A DNA stretch of 46,765 bases, taken from NCBI RefSeq assembly GCF_000276605.1, contig NZ_AKJX01000173.1, forward strand, positions 1 through 46,765. The letters run 5' to 3'. The stretch is from Acidovorax sp. CF316. Lineage in GTDB: Bacteria; Pseudomonadota; Gammaproteobacteria; Burkholderiales; Burkholderiaceae_C. The notes under the pieces were generated by a model that ran no database searches, was not told the DNA's origin, and saw nothing but the letters and a program-made list of their open reading frames with translations. Shown piece by piece: positions 38,304 to 46,765 of the stretch; the first letter of the stretch is position 1, and the number at the start of each line of letters is the position of its first letter. The position numbers were made by a program, and so were the translations under genes.

Positions 38304-39347
38304 TCAGCGCTTGGTGTCGCTGTTGGCGGGTGCCGCCGCGTTCTCGGCCCGCGCCATGGCCGCCAGCAGCTCGGGGAAGATCTCTGTGCGGATCGTCTGC
38401 TGCAGGCGGGCGCTCAGGGCGTCGCTGGCGGCCAGTGCCTTGGCGCGCTGCGCCTTGCGAGCGGGGCTGCGTTCGCTGGCCAGCAGCACGCGCAGTTCCT
38501 CGGGTGCCAGGTGCGCACGCAGGGGCTGCACGATCAGGGGCAGCACGGTATCGAAGCGGATCTCCGCGCGCATGCGCTGCGAGATGTTGGCAAACCACTG
38601 CTTCTGCTGCTTGCTGGGGGCTCCGGATTGCACCAGCCCGGTTTGCGCACGCATGGCGGACTCCAGACGCTGCATGCGCGCGTTGAACTCGTCCTGCATC
38701 AGCAACCGGACCAGGTCGGCGGCGAGGCCATCGTGGGCATCCGCGGCGGTCCAGGCCGTTGGCTTGGGCGGCTTGGGGCCCTTGGCGCGGCCCTGGTCGT
38801 CGCTGGAATCGAAGAGGGCGTCCACGCGCTCGTCCATGAATTTCGCCAGTGCGAGGGTGGCCTCGATCATGGCGGGCTGCAGCTTGTTCAGGTGCAATTG
38901 GCCCGGTGCCGTGCCATAGAAGGCCAGCAAGGCCTGCGCATCGGCTTCGGTGTACTGGGTCTGGTACACCTCGGTGACCAGGGGGCGCAGCTTCTGCCAC
39001 GCGAAGTGCTGCTGCATCACGGGCTGCGCCGTGGCATAGGCCTTGCGCTTGCGCTCCTGCTCCGCCGGGTCGGCGATGCTGGCAATGGCATCCAGCTGCG
39101 CCTGGTCCACGGCCTGCATGATCTGGCGCATGCGTTCGGGCATCTGCTCGGCATCGAACAAGGCGTGCAGCGTGGCCTCACTCGCGTTGGCTGCTCCTGC
39201 TGCTGCGGTGGCCTTGGGCGCGGCATGGGCCGTGCCCGGGCCGCCTGCGGGCGGCACCAGGGTGGCAAGGGCGAGGAGCAGCGCCGTGGCCAGCAGGGCG
39301 GCGCGTGCGTTGCGGGGGTGGGGCGGCTGGGCGGCGGTGGAATGCAT
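38304..39347 (-). CDS. DUF2059-domain exported protein
   Basis: This is a 347-residue protein. A Sec signal-like hydrophobic segment (AALLATALLLALATLV, ~15-30) follows the start at 39347. The DUF2059 motif YQTQYTEADAQALLAFYGTAPG lies around residue 133. The C-terminal ~150 residues form a second helical region with no recognised domain (ALAPEELRVLLAS-type repeats of the first). It is predicted periplasmic; its function is unknown. It is convergent with the luciferase-like gene and downstream of a MITE-like element that could carry its promoter. Confidence 0.72.
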   Translation of the reverse strand: MHSTAAQPPHPRNARAALLATALLLALATLVPPAGGPGTAHAAPKATAAAGAANASEATLHALFDAEQMPERMRQIMQAVDQAQLDAIASIADPAEQERKRKAYATAQPVMQQHFAWQKLRPLVTEVYQTQYTEADAQALLAFYGTAPGQLHLNKLQPAMIEATLALAKFMDERVDALFDSSDDQGRAKGPKPPKPTAWTAADAHDGLAADLVRLLMQDEFNARMQRLESAMRAQTGLVQSGAPSKQQKQWFANISQRMRAEIRFDTVLPLIVQPLRAHLAPEELRVLLASERSPARKAQRAKALAASDALSARLQQTIRTEIFPELLAAMARAENAAAPANSDTKR

Positions 39348-39395
39348 GGGGTCAGGTCTGTTGACAATGGCCGCCATGGTAGCGGCATCCATAGC

Positions 39396-39657
39396 CCACT
39401 GAAACCGAGAAATCGGCTGTGCGTGAGGGCCTGGCAGGGCCACAATCCAAGCGGCGGGCGCAGCCGAGTTGCACACCCGGCGAGCATGGCAACGGCGAGT
39501 GCGGCCCTGCCAGACCCTCACCCTTCGGGCCGGGGTGGCCGCGGGCGCATCGCGGCGTTGCGGGCTTTGCCAAGGCGGCCAGCCTTGGCTGCAGCCCGCG
39601 CCTTGCGCTGCATCCCGCTGCCACCCCGGCGCACAGCCGATTTCTCGGTTTCAGTGG
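39396..39657. mobile_element. MITE-like 262-bp palindromic element with 28-bp perfect terminal inverted repeats
   Basis: The left end (39396-39423, starting CCACTGAAACCGAG) is the exact reverse complement of the right end (39630-39657, ending CTCGGTTTCAGTGG). Inside are further hairpins: arms at 39423-39441 and 39503-39521 (one mismatch), at 39529-39539 and 39620-39630, and GCCAAGGC/GCCTTGGC at 39569-39589. The whole could fold as a cloverleaf. It encodes no protein and starts one base from the mltB stop codon. No target-site duplication is obvious. It accounts for nearly all of the 311-bp gap between the two genes. Confidence 0.75.
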
Positions 39658-39658
39658 A

Positions 39659-40735
39659 CTACCGCGCCGCCGCCACCTCGCGCCCCAGCTCGATCACGGC
39701 CATGGCGTAGTAGCTCGACCAGTTGTAGCGGGTGATGGCATAGAAGTTCTCCGTGCCCGCCACATAGGTCGGAGCGTCGCCGCCGTTCTGCAGCTCCACC
39801 AGCGCCAGCGGGCCCGTGTGCTGCGCGCCTGCGGCGTCGAGCACCGCGCCCTTGGCCTGCATGCTGGCGGCGCTGAAGGTGGGCAGGATGTCCGGTGCCA
39901 GCAAGGTGTCGAGCTGCAGCCGTGCGGTGTCGAACTGCACGCCAAAGTGCGTGGGCATGCCGGTGGTCCAGTTGTGGCCCTTGAAGTAGTTGGCCACCGA
40001 GCCGATGGCGTCCACCGGGCTCCTGAACAGGTCGATGCGGCCGTCGCCATCGAAGTCCACCGCATAGCGCACCCAGCTCGAAGGCATGAACTGGCCCAGG
40101 CCCATGGCGCCGGCGTAGCTGCCGCGCGGCTCGAAGGGGTCGATGTTGCTGCGGTTGGCGAGGCTCAGGAACTGCTCGAGCTCGCGCTGGAAGAACTCGC
40201 GGCGCTCCTTGGCGCGCGGGTGGGCATTCGGAAAGTCGAACGACAGCGTGGCCAGCGCGTCCATCACGCGGAAGTTGCCCATCTGCTGGCCGTAGATGGT
40301 CTCCACGCCGATGATGCCGACGATGATCTCCACCGGCACGCCGTATTCGGCCTCGGCGCGTTCCAGGGCCTCGCGGTGCTCCTGCCAGAAGCGCACCCCG
40401 GCGCGGATGCGCACCGGGTCGATGAAGCGGCTGCGGTACACGCGCCAGTTCTTGGGCGTGCCCACGGGCGGTGGCAGCATCAGGCGCGGCACCTGGGACA
40501 GCAGGCGCGCCTGGCCGATGGCCTGGCGCACCCATTCGCGGTCCAGGCCGCGCCGCGCGGCCAGGTCGTCGGCAAAGGCCATGGCATCGGCACGGCCCGC
40601 ATAGGGCGCGCCGCCCTGTACGGTGGAGCTCGCGGCGGTGGTTTTCTGCTTGGGGGGCTTGGAGGGGCTGGCAAGGGCTGGCAGGGCACAGGCCGCCGCC
40701 ACACAGGCGACGGCAACGGATTTCAGGAGGCGCAT
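39659..40735 (-). CDS. mltB: Lytic murein transglycosylase B (SLT2 family)
   Basis: This is a 358-residue exported peptidoglycan lytic transglycosylase. A Sec signal (LLKSVAVACVAAACALPALA) follows ATG 40735; a longer frame overlaps tgpA. It has no lipobox Cys at the expected place, so it may be soluble. The catalytic Glu is in IIGVETIYGQQMGNF; other family blocks are RGSYAGAMGLGQFMPSSW and DFDGDGRIDLF (EF-hand-like), with VANYFKGHNW. Its last codon abuts a MITE-like element. Upstream and same-strand are tgpA, DUF58 and moxR. Confidence 0.88.
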   Translation of the reverse strand: MRLLKSVAVACVAAACALPALASPSKPPKQKTTAASSTVQGGAPYAGRADAMAFADDLAARRGLDREWVRQAIGQARLLSQVPRLMLPPPVGTPKNWRVYRSRFIDPVRIRAGVRFWQEHREALERAEAEYGVPVEIIVGIIGVETIYGQQMGNFRVMDALATLSFDFPNAHPRAKERREFFQRELEQFLSLANRSNIDPFEPRGSYAGAMGLGQFMPSSWVRYAVDFDGDGRIDLFRSPVDAIGSVANYFKGHNWTTGMPTHFGVQFDTARLQLDTLLAPDILPTFSAASMQAKGAVLDAAGAQHTGPLALVELQNGGDAPTYVAGTENFYAITRYNWSSYYAMAVIELGREVAAAR

Positions 40736-40745
40736 GTCGTTCGGG

Positions 40746-42782
40746 TCATCGGCCCCGTGCGGACGGGGGCCAGGGCAGGGTGTTGAATTCGCGGCGCAGG
40801 GCGCCGAACTGCTGGGCAGGTAGAGGGGCATAGCGTACCTGTTCCAGCCGCAGCAGCCAGGCCGCCACGCCGCTGGCGCTGTCACCGAAGTGCGCGGTCA
40901 CCTGCTGGGCCATGGAACGCGGTGGCAGGGTCTCGGGCAGCACCAGGCCAGCCTTGGCCAGGCGCTGGCGCACGCGGGCCAGCAGGCGCAGCCAGGGGTC
41001 GTGCTGGCTGCGTTCCCACAGCGTCCACAGGCCACCGCCGCTGGCAGCGATCACGATGAGGGCGCCGAGCACGGTGGTCAGGTCCTGCCAACTCGGCGAT
41101 TCGAATCCCAGGGCCTTGAGCAGGTCGAACTGGCGGCTCTGGCTGTAGTTGAGCACCCACTGGCTCCAGCTGTTGTTCACGGCCTCCCAGACGGCGCGCA
41201 AGGATTGCACCATTCCGGGGCTGATGGTTCCCATGGCGCTGGCAAATGCGCCCTCGGGCGCCCGCAGCCGCTGGAACTGGCCCACGCGGCCTGGTGAAAC
41301 AGCGCCCGTGGGGTCCACGCGCACCCAGCCGCGGCCTTCCATCCAGACCTCGGCCCAGGCGTGGGCATCGGCGTTGCGCACGGTCCAGTAGCCATCCACG
41401 GGGTTGCGCTCGCCCCCCTGGTAGCCGGTGACGATGCGTGCCGGCACATCCAGCGCGCGCATCAGGATAACGAAGGCCGAGGAGATGTGCTCGCAGAAGC
41501 CTTCCTTGCGGTCGAACCAGAACTCATCGGCCGTGTGCTCGCCGAAGACACCCGGCTCCAGCGAGTAGCTGTAGCCGCCCGTGCGCAGGCGCTGCAGCAC
41601 GGCATTCACCAGTGCTTGGGTGCCGGCCCCGGCCAGCGCGGGGTCGGCCTTCATCTGTTCGGCCAGGGCCAGGGTGCGCGGGTTGAAGCCGGGCGGCAGC
41701 TCGGTGTGCACGCGCAACTGGCGCACGGATTGCTGCGGGCCATGGCGGAATTCGGGGTAGCTCACTGCCTGGTAGCGCAGCACCTCGGTGATGGGGCGCG
41801 TGGTCATCCACTGCAGGTCCTGCGTCATGTAGGCCTGCATGTTGGGCAACTGGGGGGCTTCGGGCGTGGCTTCCAGCACCATCAGCCAGGGCTGGCGTTG
41901 CGGCTCCAGGGTGACTTCGTAGCGCACGGCCTGGCCGCGGGTCTGCAGATTGGCAGGCACCGCCACGCGCGCCGCCCAGGCACTGTCCTCGCGGAAGGGC
42001 TCGGCCTGCCATTGCCGGCCGTCAAAGGCGGCCATGACCGGCCCGCGGAAATACAGCATGGACTGCGGGGGGATGTCAGTGGGCGCACCCTCGAAGCGCA
42101 GGCGCATCGCCACCCGCTCATCGAGCGCAATCTCCGCCATGTCGCCGATCTTCATCGTGCCCGAGAGGCCGCTGCGCCCCGTGAGGTTGTCGCTGGGCAT
42201 GCCCCACAGCGGCGACATGCGCGGAAACAGCATGAACAGCGCCACCATGATGGGCGCGCCCAGCAGGGCCATGGTGCCGGCCATGCGGAAGGTCTGCGCC
42301 AGCGGCGGGCGCCCCACCGGCATGTGGGCATTGACCAGGGCCGTGAGCAGGCCCAGCAGCGCCACCAGCATGGCGGCGGCCGTGAGCAGCGACTGCGAGA
42401 AGAAGAAGTTGCTGAGCATCGTGAAGAAGCCCAGGAAGAAGATCACCATGGCGTCGCGGCGCGCGCGCAGCTCCAGGGTCTTGAAGGCCAGCATCATCAC
42501 CATGAGGGTGACGCCGGCATCGCGCCCGAGGATGGTGCGGTGCGTGAGCAGCGTGCCCCCCACGGCCACGATGACCAGCACCGTGAGCAGCCAGCGCCCG
42601 GGCAGGGGGCGCGCCGTCCAGGCCATCCAGCCGCGCCACAACAGCATGCCAAAGGCCATGGCGCTGGCCCAGCCGGGCAGGTTGGCCACCTGGGGCGCGA
42701 TCACCCAGGCCGTGGCGAACAGCAGGAACAGTGTGTCCCGCGCGTCGCGTGGCAGGGTGGCGAGGGTCTGGCGCAGGCTCAT
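40746..42782 (-). CDS. TgpA-like membrane transglutaminase (DUF3488 plus transglutaminase core)
   Basis: This is a 678-residue membrane protein. About six N-terminal TM helices (residues ~15-195, DUF3488) lead into a periplasmic transglutaminase-like domain. The catalytic triad is visible as Cys in EGFCEHISSAF, His in NADAHAWAEVW, and Asp in VDPTGAV. A last TM helix (TVLGALIVIAASGGGLWTLW) precedes a cytoplasmic DUF4129-like tail. ATG 42782 is preferred to an upstream TTG. Pseudomonas TgpA is essential and sits in the same moxR-DUF58-tgpA operon. The substrate is not established here. Confidence 0.9.
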   Translation of the reverse strand: MSLRQTLATLPRDARDTLFLLFATAWVIAPQVANLPGWASAMAFGMLLWRGWMAWTARPLPGRWLLTVLVIVAVGGTLLTHRTILGRDAGVTLMVMMLAFKTLELRARRDAMVIFFLGFFTMLSNFFFSQSLLTAAAMLVALLGLLTALVNAHMPVGRPPLAQTFRMAGTMALLGAPIMVALFMLFPRMSPLWGMPSDNLTGRSGLSGTMKIGDMAEIALDERVAMRLRFEGAPTDIPPQSMLYFRGPVMAAFDGRQWQAEPFREDSAWAARVAVPANLQTRGQAVRYEVTLEPQRQPWLMVLEATPEAPQLPNMQAYMTQDLQWMTTRPITEVLRYQAVSYPEFRHGPQQSVRQLRVHTELPPGFNPRTLALAEQMKADPALAGAGTQALVNAVLQRLRTGGYSYSLEPGVFGEHTADEFWFDRKEGFCEHISSAFVILMRALDVPARIVTGYQGGERNPVDGYWTVRNADAHAWAEVWMEGRGWVRVDPTGAVSPGRVGQFQRLRAPEGAFASAMGTISPGMVQSLRAVWEAVNNSWSQWVLNYSQSRQFDLLKALGFESPSWQDLTTVLGALIVIAASGGGLWTLWERSQHDPWLRLLARVRQRLAKAGLVLPETLPPRSMAQQVTAHFGDSASGVAAWLLRLEQVRYAPLPAQQFGALRREFNTLPWPPSARGR

Positions 42783-42852
42783 GGAGCGTCGGTCTTCCGC
42801 GAAAAAGGAGGCAAGGGGCAATGCCTTTGGAGGGCTGGTTGCCGGCAGAAGT

Positions 42853-43902
42853 TCAGCACAGCGCCAGCGCTTCCAGGCAGCGGCGGCGGTGGGCGGTGCC
42901 CGTGTCGGGCGCGATCTCCACGCCCGGCAGGCGCAGGCCGTAGTCCAGGCCCAGCCGGTCGGCCTGCAGCACCCAGGCCGCCAGGCGCGAGATACGGGCC
43001 TCGGGGTCGGGCAGGGCGGCCAGGGCCGGGTCCAGCCAGAGTTCGTGGCGCTGCGCCTGCTGGGAGTCGCGGCTCACCAGGTCGTCGGTTCCAGTGCCCA
43101 GCGTCTTGGCCGCCTTCTTCCAGACCACGAGCTTGAGCGGGTCGCCGCGCCGGTAGGCGCGCACACCGTCGAACTCGCCAATGCCCTGCGAAGGGGCGCT
43201 GCCCGTGCCGGCGCCGCGCGGCTCGCCGGGGGGCAGCGGCGGTGGGGGCAGCTCGGGCGCCGGGTACACCAGCACCTGGGCCGCCGGGCGCCAATAGGTC
43301 CAGACGCGGAAGGTGCCCAGCGGAAATCGCGTCTCGGCCGTGAGCACGGGCACGCGGTGCAGGCCCCGACGCGGGGGCGAAAAGGCCACGTGCACGGTGG
43401 AACGTCCCTGTGCGGGCACATCAGTCCAGGCCCAGTGGTGCGCCTCGCCGCCGCTGCCATGCACGGCCAGGCCGATGCCATAGCGCGGCGTCTTGCGTTC
43501 GCTGGACACCTGGACCTCCACGGTGGCGCTGGTTCCCATGAAGTGCGGCTCGGGCGCCTTGAGGTGCAGCGTGATGCCGCGCAGCGTGGCGTGGCAGATG
43601 TGCATGCCGATCACCGCGCTGCCGGCCAGCAAAAAGGTCAGCAGATAGCCCAGGTTGAGCTGGTAGTTGATGGAGGCGATCAGCAGGATCAGCAGCGTCA
43701 GCGCCAGCATCCAACCCGCGCCGGTGGGCAGGATGTAGACATTGCGCTGCGTCAGCGTGAGCGTGTCGCTCAGCGGCCGGCGCACCATCCACCAGGCCTC
43801 GAAGCGCTTGCGCACGCGCGTGAGCGGGTTGAGCGTCGCCAGGGCAGCGCGCAGCCGGCCGGCCGGTACGGCAGCTGCCGCGGGCGATGGGGTGGCGGAC
43901 AT
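42853..43902 (-). CDS. DUF58-domain membrane protein of MoxR operon
   Basis: This is a 349-residue protein. Two adjacent TM helices (LALTLLILLIASINYQLN and LTFLLAGSAVIGMHI, ~65-105) precede a cytoplasmic/VWA-related DUF58 domain. Its hallmark GEFDGVRAYRRGDPLKLVVWKKAAKT is at ~240-265. ATG 43902 follows AGGGAA; a TTG at 43917 overlapping moxR is the alternative. It lies between moxR and tgpA, the standard gene order; MoxR ATPases are thought to act as chaperones for such proteins. Confidence 0.88.
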   Translation of the reverse strand: MSATPSPAAAAVPAGRLRAALATLNPLTRVRKRFEAWWMVRRPLSDTLTLTQRNVYILPTGAGWMLALTLLILLIASINYQLNLGYLLTFLLAGSAVIGMHICHATLRGITLHLKAPEPHFMGTSATVEVQVSSERKTPRYGIGLAVHGSGGEAHHWAWTDVPAQGRSTVHVAFSPPRRGLHRVPVLTAETRFPLGTFRVWTYWRPAAQVLVYPAPELPPPPLPPGEPRGAGTGSAPSQGIGEFDGVRAYRRGDPLKLVVWKKAAKTLGTGTDDLVSRDSQQAQRHELWLDPALAALPDPEARISRLAAWVLQADRLGLDYGLRLPGVEIAPDTGTAHRRRCLEALALC

Positions 43903-43913
43903 TTCCCTCGTGC

Positions 43914-44840
43914 TCAAGGAAGAGGCACGGACTCGACCATGGCCCGCACCTGCTCCACCGCGCCGCGGCCGGCATCGCCGACCGGCACCAGGCGGTGGGC
44001 AATGGTCTGGGGCAGGATGGCCTGCACGTCGTCGGGCGCCACATAGTCGCGCCCGCTGATGAGCGCCTGCGCCTTGGCCGCGCGCACCAGGGCAATGCCG
44101 GCGCGTGGCGACAGGCCCTGCAGGAACCAGCGGCCCGAGCGCGTGGCGGCGATCAGGTCCTGCACATAGTTGAGCAACGGATCGGCCGTGTGCACGGCCT
44201 GCACCTCGCGCTGCAGCTCGGCCAGTTCTTCATCCGACAGCAGGGGCAGCATGGTATCCACCATGTCGCGCCGGTCGGCACCGGCCAGCAGCACGCGCTC
44301 GGCCGCGCGGTCGGGGTAGCCGATGGAGATGCGCATCAGAAAGCGGTCCAGCTGCGACTCGGGCAGTGCAAAGGTGCCCAGCTGGTCGTGCGGGTTCTGT
44401 GTGGCGATCACGAAGAAGGGGTGGGGCAGGGCGCGCGTCTCGCCTTCTACCGACACCTGCTTTTCCTCCATGGCCTCGAGCAGCGCGCTCTGCGTCTTGG
44501 GGCTGGCGCGGTTGATTTCGTCGGCCAGCAGCACCTGGGCAAACACCGGCCCGGGGTGGAACACGAAGGCTTCCTTGCCGCGCTCATAGACCGACACCCC
44601 GGTCAGGTCGCTAGGCATCAGGTCGGCCGTGAACTGCACGCGCGAGAACTGCAGCCCGAAGGTGCGCGACAGGGCGTGCGCCAAAGTGGTCTTGCCCACG
44701 CCCGGAACGTCCTCGATCAGCAGGTGGCCGCCAGCCAGCAGGCAGGCCACGCAGTCCTGTACCTGGGCCTTTTTGCCCACGATCACCGTGTTAAGCTGGT
44801 CCAGAAGCGATTTGATCTTGTGCTGTGCATTCATAGTCAT
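43914..44840 (-). CDS. MoxR-family AAA+ ATPase
   Basis: This is a 308-residue AAA_3 ATPase. Walker A is EDVPGVGKTT (~43-52) and Walker B is VLLADEINRASPKTQSALLEAM (~108-129). Sensor 1 is FFVIATQNP, the Arg finger is in ESQLDRFLMR, and the C-terminal AAA lid includes GLSPRAGIALVRAAKAQAL. The start is ATG 44840 (a second in-frame ATG at 44834 is possible). It is the first gene of moxR-DUF58-tgpA, divergent from the HDAC-family gene with only ~42 bp between starts, so the promoters overlap. Confidence 0.92.
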   Translation of the reverse strand: MTMNAQHKIKSLLDQLNTVIVGKKAQVQDCVACLLAGGHLLIEDVPGVGKTTLAHALSRTFGLQFSRVQFTADLMPSDLTGVSVYERGKEAFVFHPGPVFAQVLLADEINRASPKTQSALLEAMEEKQVSVEGETRALPHPFFVIATQNPHDQLGTFALPESQLDRFLMRISIGYPDRAAERVLLAGADRRDMVDTMLPLLSDEELAELQREVQAVHTADPLLNYVQDLIAATRSGRWFLQGLSPRAGIALVRAAKAQALISGRDYVAPDDVQAILPQTIAHRLVPVGDAGRGAVEQVRAMVESVPLP

Positions 44841-44882
44841 GGCGCGACGTTATCCTAAAAGTATGAGACACGGGGATTGACT

Positions 44883-45836
44883 GTGAGCAAAACGGGCTAT
44901 TTCACCCACCGCGATTGCTGGAAGCATGAAATGGGGCCCGGGCACCCCGAATGCCCCGAGCGGCTCGACGCCATCGAGGACCGGCTGCTGATCACCGGCG
45001 TGGGCGATGCCCTGGACCGCCGCGAGGCGCCCGAGGCATCCCTGGCCGACATCGAGCTGGCCCACGACCGCCTGCACGTGGCCGCCATGCGCGGCCTGTC
45101 CGACCGGCTCAACGAGGAGATCCTGGCCGGCGGCCCGAGCTACTCGCAGCTCGACCCCGACACCTCCATCAACGCCCACACCTGGAAGGCCTCGCTGCGC
45201 GCCGCCGGGGCCGCCCTGGCCGCTACCGATGCGGTGATGGCCGGCGAGCTGGAGAACGCCTTTTGCGCCGTGCGCCCGCCAGGCCACCACGCCACGCGCA
45301 GCAAGGCCATGGGGTTCTGCTTCTTCAACAACGTGGCCGTGGCCGCCAAGTACGCGTTGCAGCGCTACAACCTGCAGCGCGTGGCGGTGGTTGATTTCGA
45401 CGTGCACCACGGCAATGGCACCGAGGACATCCTGGCCAATGACCCACGGGCGCTGATGGTCAGCATTTTTCAGCACCCGTTCTACCCCTACAGTGGCGAC
45501 CAGGACCCGGCCCCCAACATGGTCAACGTGCCGGTGCCCGCCTACACGCGCGGCATGGACATCCGCGAGATCATCGAGATGATGTGGATCCCCCGGCTCG
45601 AGGCCTTCAAGCCCGAGATGGTCTTCGTGAGCGCCGGATTCGACGGCCACCGCGAGGACGACATGGGGCAGCTGGGCCTGACCGAGTCCGACTATGCCTG
45701 GATCACCCAGCGTGTGAAGGACATCGCGCGGCGTTACTCCAAGGGGCGCATCGTGTCCTGCCTGGAAGGCGGTTATGTGATGGGGCCACTGGCCCGCAGC
45801 GTGGAAGCCCACCTGCGCGTGCTGGCCGATCTGTGA
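44883..45836 (+). CDS. Histone deacetylase-family (acetylpolyamine/acetoin-type) amidohydrolase
   Basis: This is a 317-residue zinc amidohydrolase of the arginase/HDAC fold. Visible motifs are the active-site His pair in RPPGHHA, the metal ligands in VVDFDVHHGNGT (Asp and His) and SAGFDGHREDD (Asp), and the C-terminal LEGGY. GTG 44883 is chosen because GGGG lies 7 bp upstream; TTG 44877 is in frame. Bacterial members deacetylate small acylated amines or acyl-lysine. It is 19 bp before an enoyl-CoA hydratase gene, suggesting an operon. Confidence 0.88.
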   Translation: MSKTGYFTHRDCWKHEMGPGHPECPERLDAIEDRLLITGVGDALDRREAPEASLADIELAHDRLHVAAMRGLSDRLNEEILAGGPSYSQLDPDTSINAHTWKASLRAAGAALAATDAVMAGELENAFCAVRPPGHHATRSKAMGFCFFNNVAVAAKYALQRYNLQRVAVVDFDVHHGNGTEDILANDPRALMVSIFQHPFYPYSGDQDPAPNMVNVPVPAYTRGMDIREIIEMMWIPRLEAFKPEMVFVSAGFDGHREDDMGQLGLTESDYAWITQRVKDIARRYSKGRIVSCLEGGYVMGPLARSVEAHLRVLADL

Positions 45837-45855
45837 TTTTTGGGACTGCAACGAC

Positions 45856-46641
45856 ATGACGGAATCCGAACACCAGCCCCTGCGCATTGCACGCGACGCG
45901 CGCGGCGTGGTGACCCTGACCCTGAACGACCCCGCGCGCTTCAACGCCCTGGGCGGGGAGATGCTCACGGCCCTGCAGCAGGCGCTCGACGCCGTGGCCC
46001 GCGACGAGGCGGCGCGTGTGGTGGTGCTGGCGGCCGAGGGCAAGGCCTTTTGCGCCGGCCATAACCTCAAGGACATGGCGGCCCACCCCGACCTGGCCTG
46101 GTACCAGCAGCTCTTCGCACAGTGCAGCCGCATGATGCTCACCATCCACAAGCTGCCCGTGCCGGTGATCGCGCGCGTGCAGGGCATGGCCACGGCGGCA
46201 GGGTGCCAACTGGTGGCCCAGTGCGACCTGGCAGTGGCGGTGGACAGCGCGACCTTTGCGACCAGCGGGATCCACTACGGCCTGTTCTGCGCCACGCCCA
46301 GCGTGCCGCTGGTGCGCAATGTGCCAGCCAAGCGGGCGATGGAGATGCTGTTGACGGGGGACTTCATCGATGCGGCCACTGCGTTGGAGCAGGGGCTGGT
46401 GAATCGGGTGGTTTCTGCCGTTGAGTTGGATGCGGAGGTTGAAAAGCTCGTGGCGTCCATCCTGCAGAAGCCGCGCGTGGCGGTGGCCATGGGCAAGGCG
46501 CTGGTGTACCAGCAGCGGGAGCTGGGGATGGATGCGGCTTACCAGTTGGCTGGGCAGGCCATGGCGGTGAACATGATGGATGGGGCTGCTCAGGAAGGGG
46601 CCCGGGCTTTTGTCGAGAAGCGGGCTCCGGCCTGGAAATGA
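45856..46641 (+). CDS. Enoyl-CoA hydratase/isomerase family protein
   Basis: This is a 261-residue crotonase-fold protein. The oxyanion-hole sequences FCAGHNLKDM (~66-75) and VQGMATAAGCQLVAQCDLAVA (~109-129) are present. The usual first catalytic Glu position reads AAGCQ rather than GGGxE, which resembles the ECHDC3-like subgroup and leaves hydratase activity uncertain. ATG 45856 lies 19 bp after the HDAC-family gene. It is likely involved in acyl-CoA metabolism; the substrate is unknown. Confidence 0.85.
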   Translation: MTESEHQPLRIARDARGVVTLTLNDPARFNALGGEMLTALQQALDAVARDEAARVVVLAAEGKAFCAGHNLKDMAAHPDLAWYQQLFAQCSRMMLTIHKLPVPVIARVQGMATAAGCQLVAQCDLAVAVDSATFATSGIHYGLFCATPSVPLVRNVPAKRAMEMLLTGDFIDAATALEQGLVNRVVSAVELDAEVEKLVASILQKPRVAVAMGKALVYQQRELGMDAAYQLAGQAMAVNMMDGAAQEGARAFVEKRAPAWK

Positions 46642-46683
46642 TGGTCGACCGACATGGGTTGTTATTGCTTCAGTTCCTTTGCT

Positions 46684-46765
46684 GAAGGCGGAGGCCGGGT
46701 CTCGGCCCGGCGGCCGAGGTACTTGTTCTTTGCTTCGCCAAAGAAAAGTACCCAAAAGAAAGGCG
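46684..46765. repeat. Interspersed intergenic repeat (GGCGGAGGCCGGG family), cut by window end
   Basis: It begins GAAGGCGGAGGCCGGG, as at 6561, and contains the nested CTTTGCTTCGCCAAAG-type hairpin (near 46727-46745) followed by AAGTACCC. It lies just after the enoyl-CoA hydratase gene and continues beyond the window. Confidence 0.6.

Noticed and set aside
44863..44880. Five-codon leader ORF (ATG to TGA) before the HDAC-family gene
   Set aside because: It has no ribosome site or attenuator structure and probably arises by chance in the short divergent spacer.

Overview
The window is GC-rich (high throughout, somewhat lower in the first 6.5 kb) and reads as chromosome of a betaproteobacterium, most likely Comamonadaceae (Acidovorax-like). 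This rests on gene content, on codon use and on several short interspersed intergenic repeats of the kind common in that family. It is an inference from gene families, since no rRNA or other taxonomic marker is present.

Layout. (1) 1-6519, plus strand: four tandem paralogues of an RsaA-like, type I-secreted, RTX/beta-strand-repeat surface-layer-type protein; the first is cut by the window edge. (2) 6705-12695, minus strand: an aldehyde dehydrogenase behind a complete livKHMGF-type branched-chain/aromatic ABC importer, with a divergent AraC-family regulator (12914-13894). (3) 14027-18981: a tripartite efflux pump made of a NodT/TolC lipoprotein, a MacA-like adaptor, and a MacB split into separate ATPase and permease genes. 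(4) 19355-26892: a nitrite-assimilation cluster of nirB, nirD, a NIT-ANTAR (NasR-type) regulator, an FNT-family nitrite/formate channel, and a bifunctional PP2C phosphatase/Ser-Thr kinase. (5) 27044-28872: a small heat-shock protein and an orphan Liv-type binding protein. (6) 29027-38265: three different luciferase-like flavin monooxygenases, an M20 amidohydrolase, a GNAT acetyltransferase, an amino-acid ABC importer with fused permease and ATPase, and two paralogous binding proteins. The gene set matches the Bacillus yxe/ytm type of S-substituted cysteine salvage. (7) 38304-46641: DUF2059 protein, MltB, a 262-bp MITE-like palindromic element, the TgpA-DUF58-MoxR operon, an HDAC-family amidohydrolase, and an enoyl-CoA hydratase.

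The most interesting system is in region 4. The window encodes an ANTAR RNA-binding antiterminator, and both long leaders in the same cluster (before nirB and before the FNT gene) contain what looks like its RNA target. Each has two hairpins with a six-base loop of the form A-A-N-G-N-N, and all four loops are closed by a U.G pair. In both leaders the 3' arm of the second hairpin overlaps a competing hairpin; in the FNT leader this is a textbook intrinsic terminator. Both leaders are preceded by a -24/-12 (sigma-54) promoter whose predicted start falls at or a few bases before the first hairpin. The sequence therefore predicts two-layer control of nitrite assimilation: nitrogen-limited sigma-54 initiation, then nitrate/nitrite-gated antitermination by the neighbouring NasR-type protein. 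This resembles Klebsiella nasF but with two targets.

Mechanistically the rest is more ordinary. The liv-ALDH operon probably imports and oxidises an aromatic or branched compound. The region 6 genes probably import an S-substituted cysteine or similar conjugate, then acetylate, oxidatively cleave and deacetylate it. No type I secretion genes for the S-layer-like proteins, no nitrate reductase and no siroheme synthase are present in the window.
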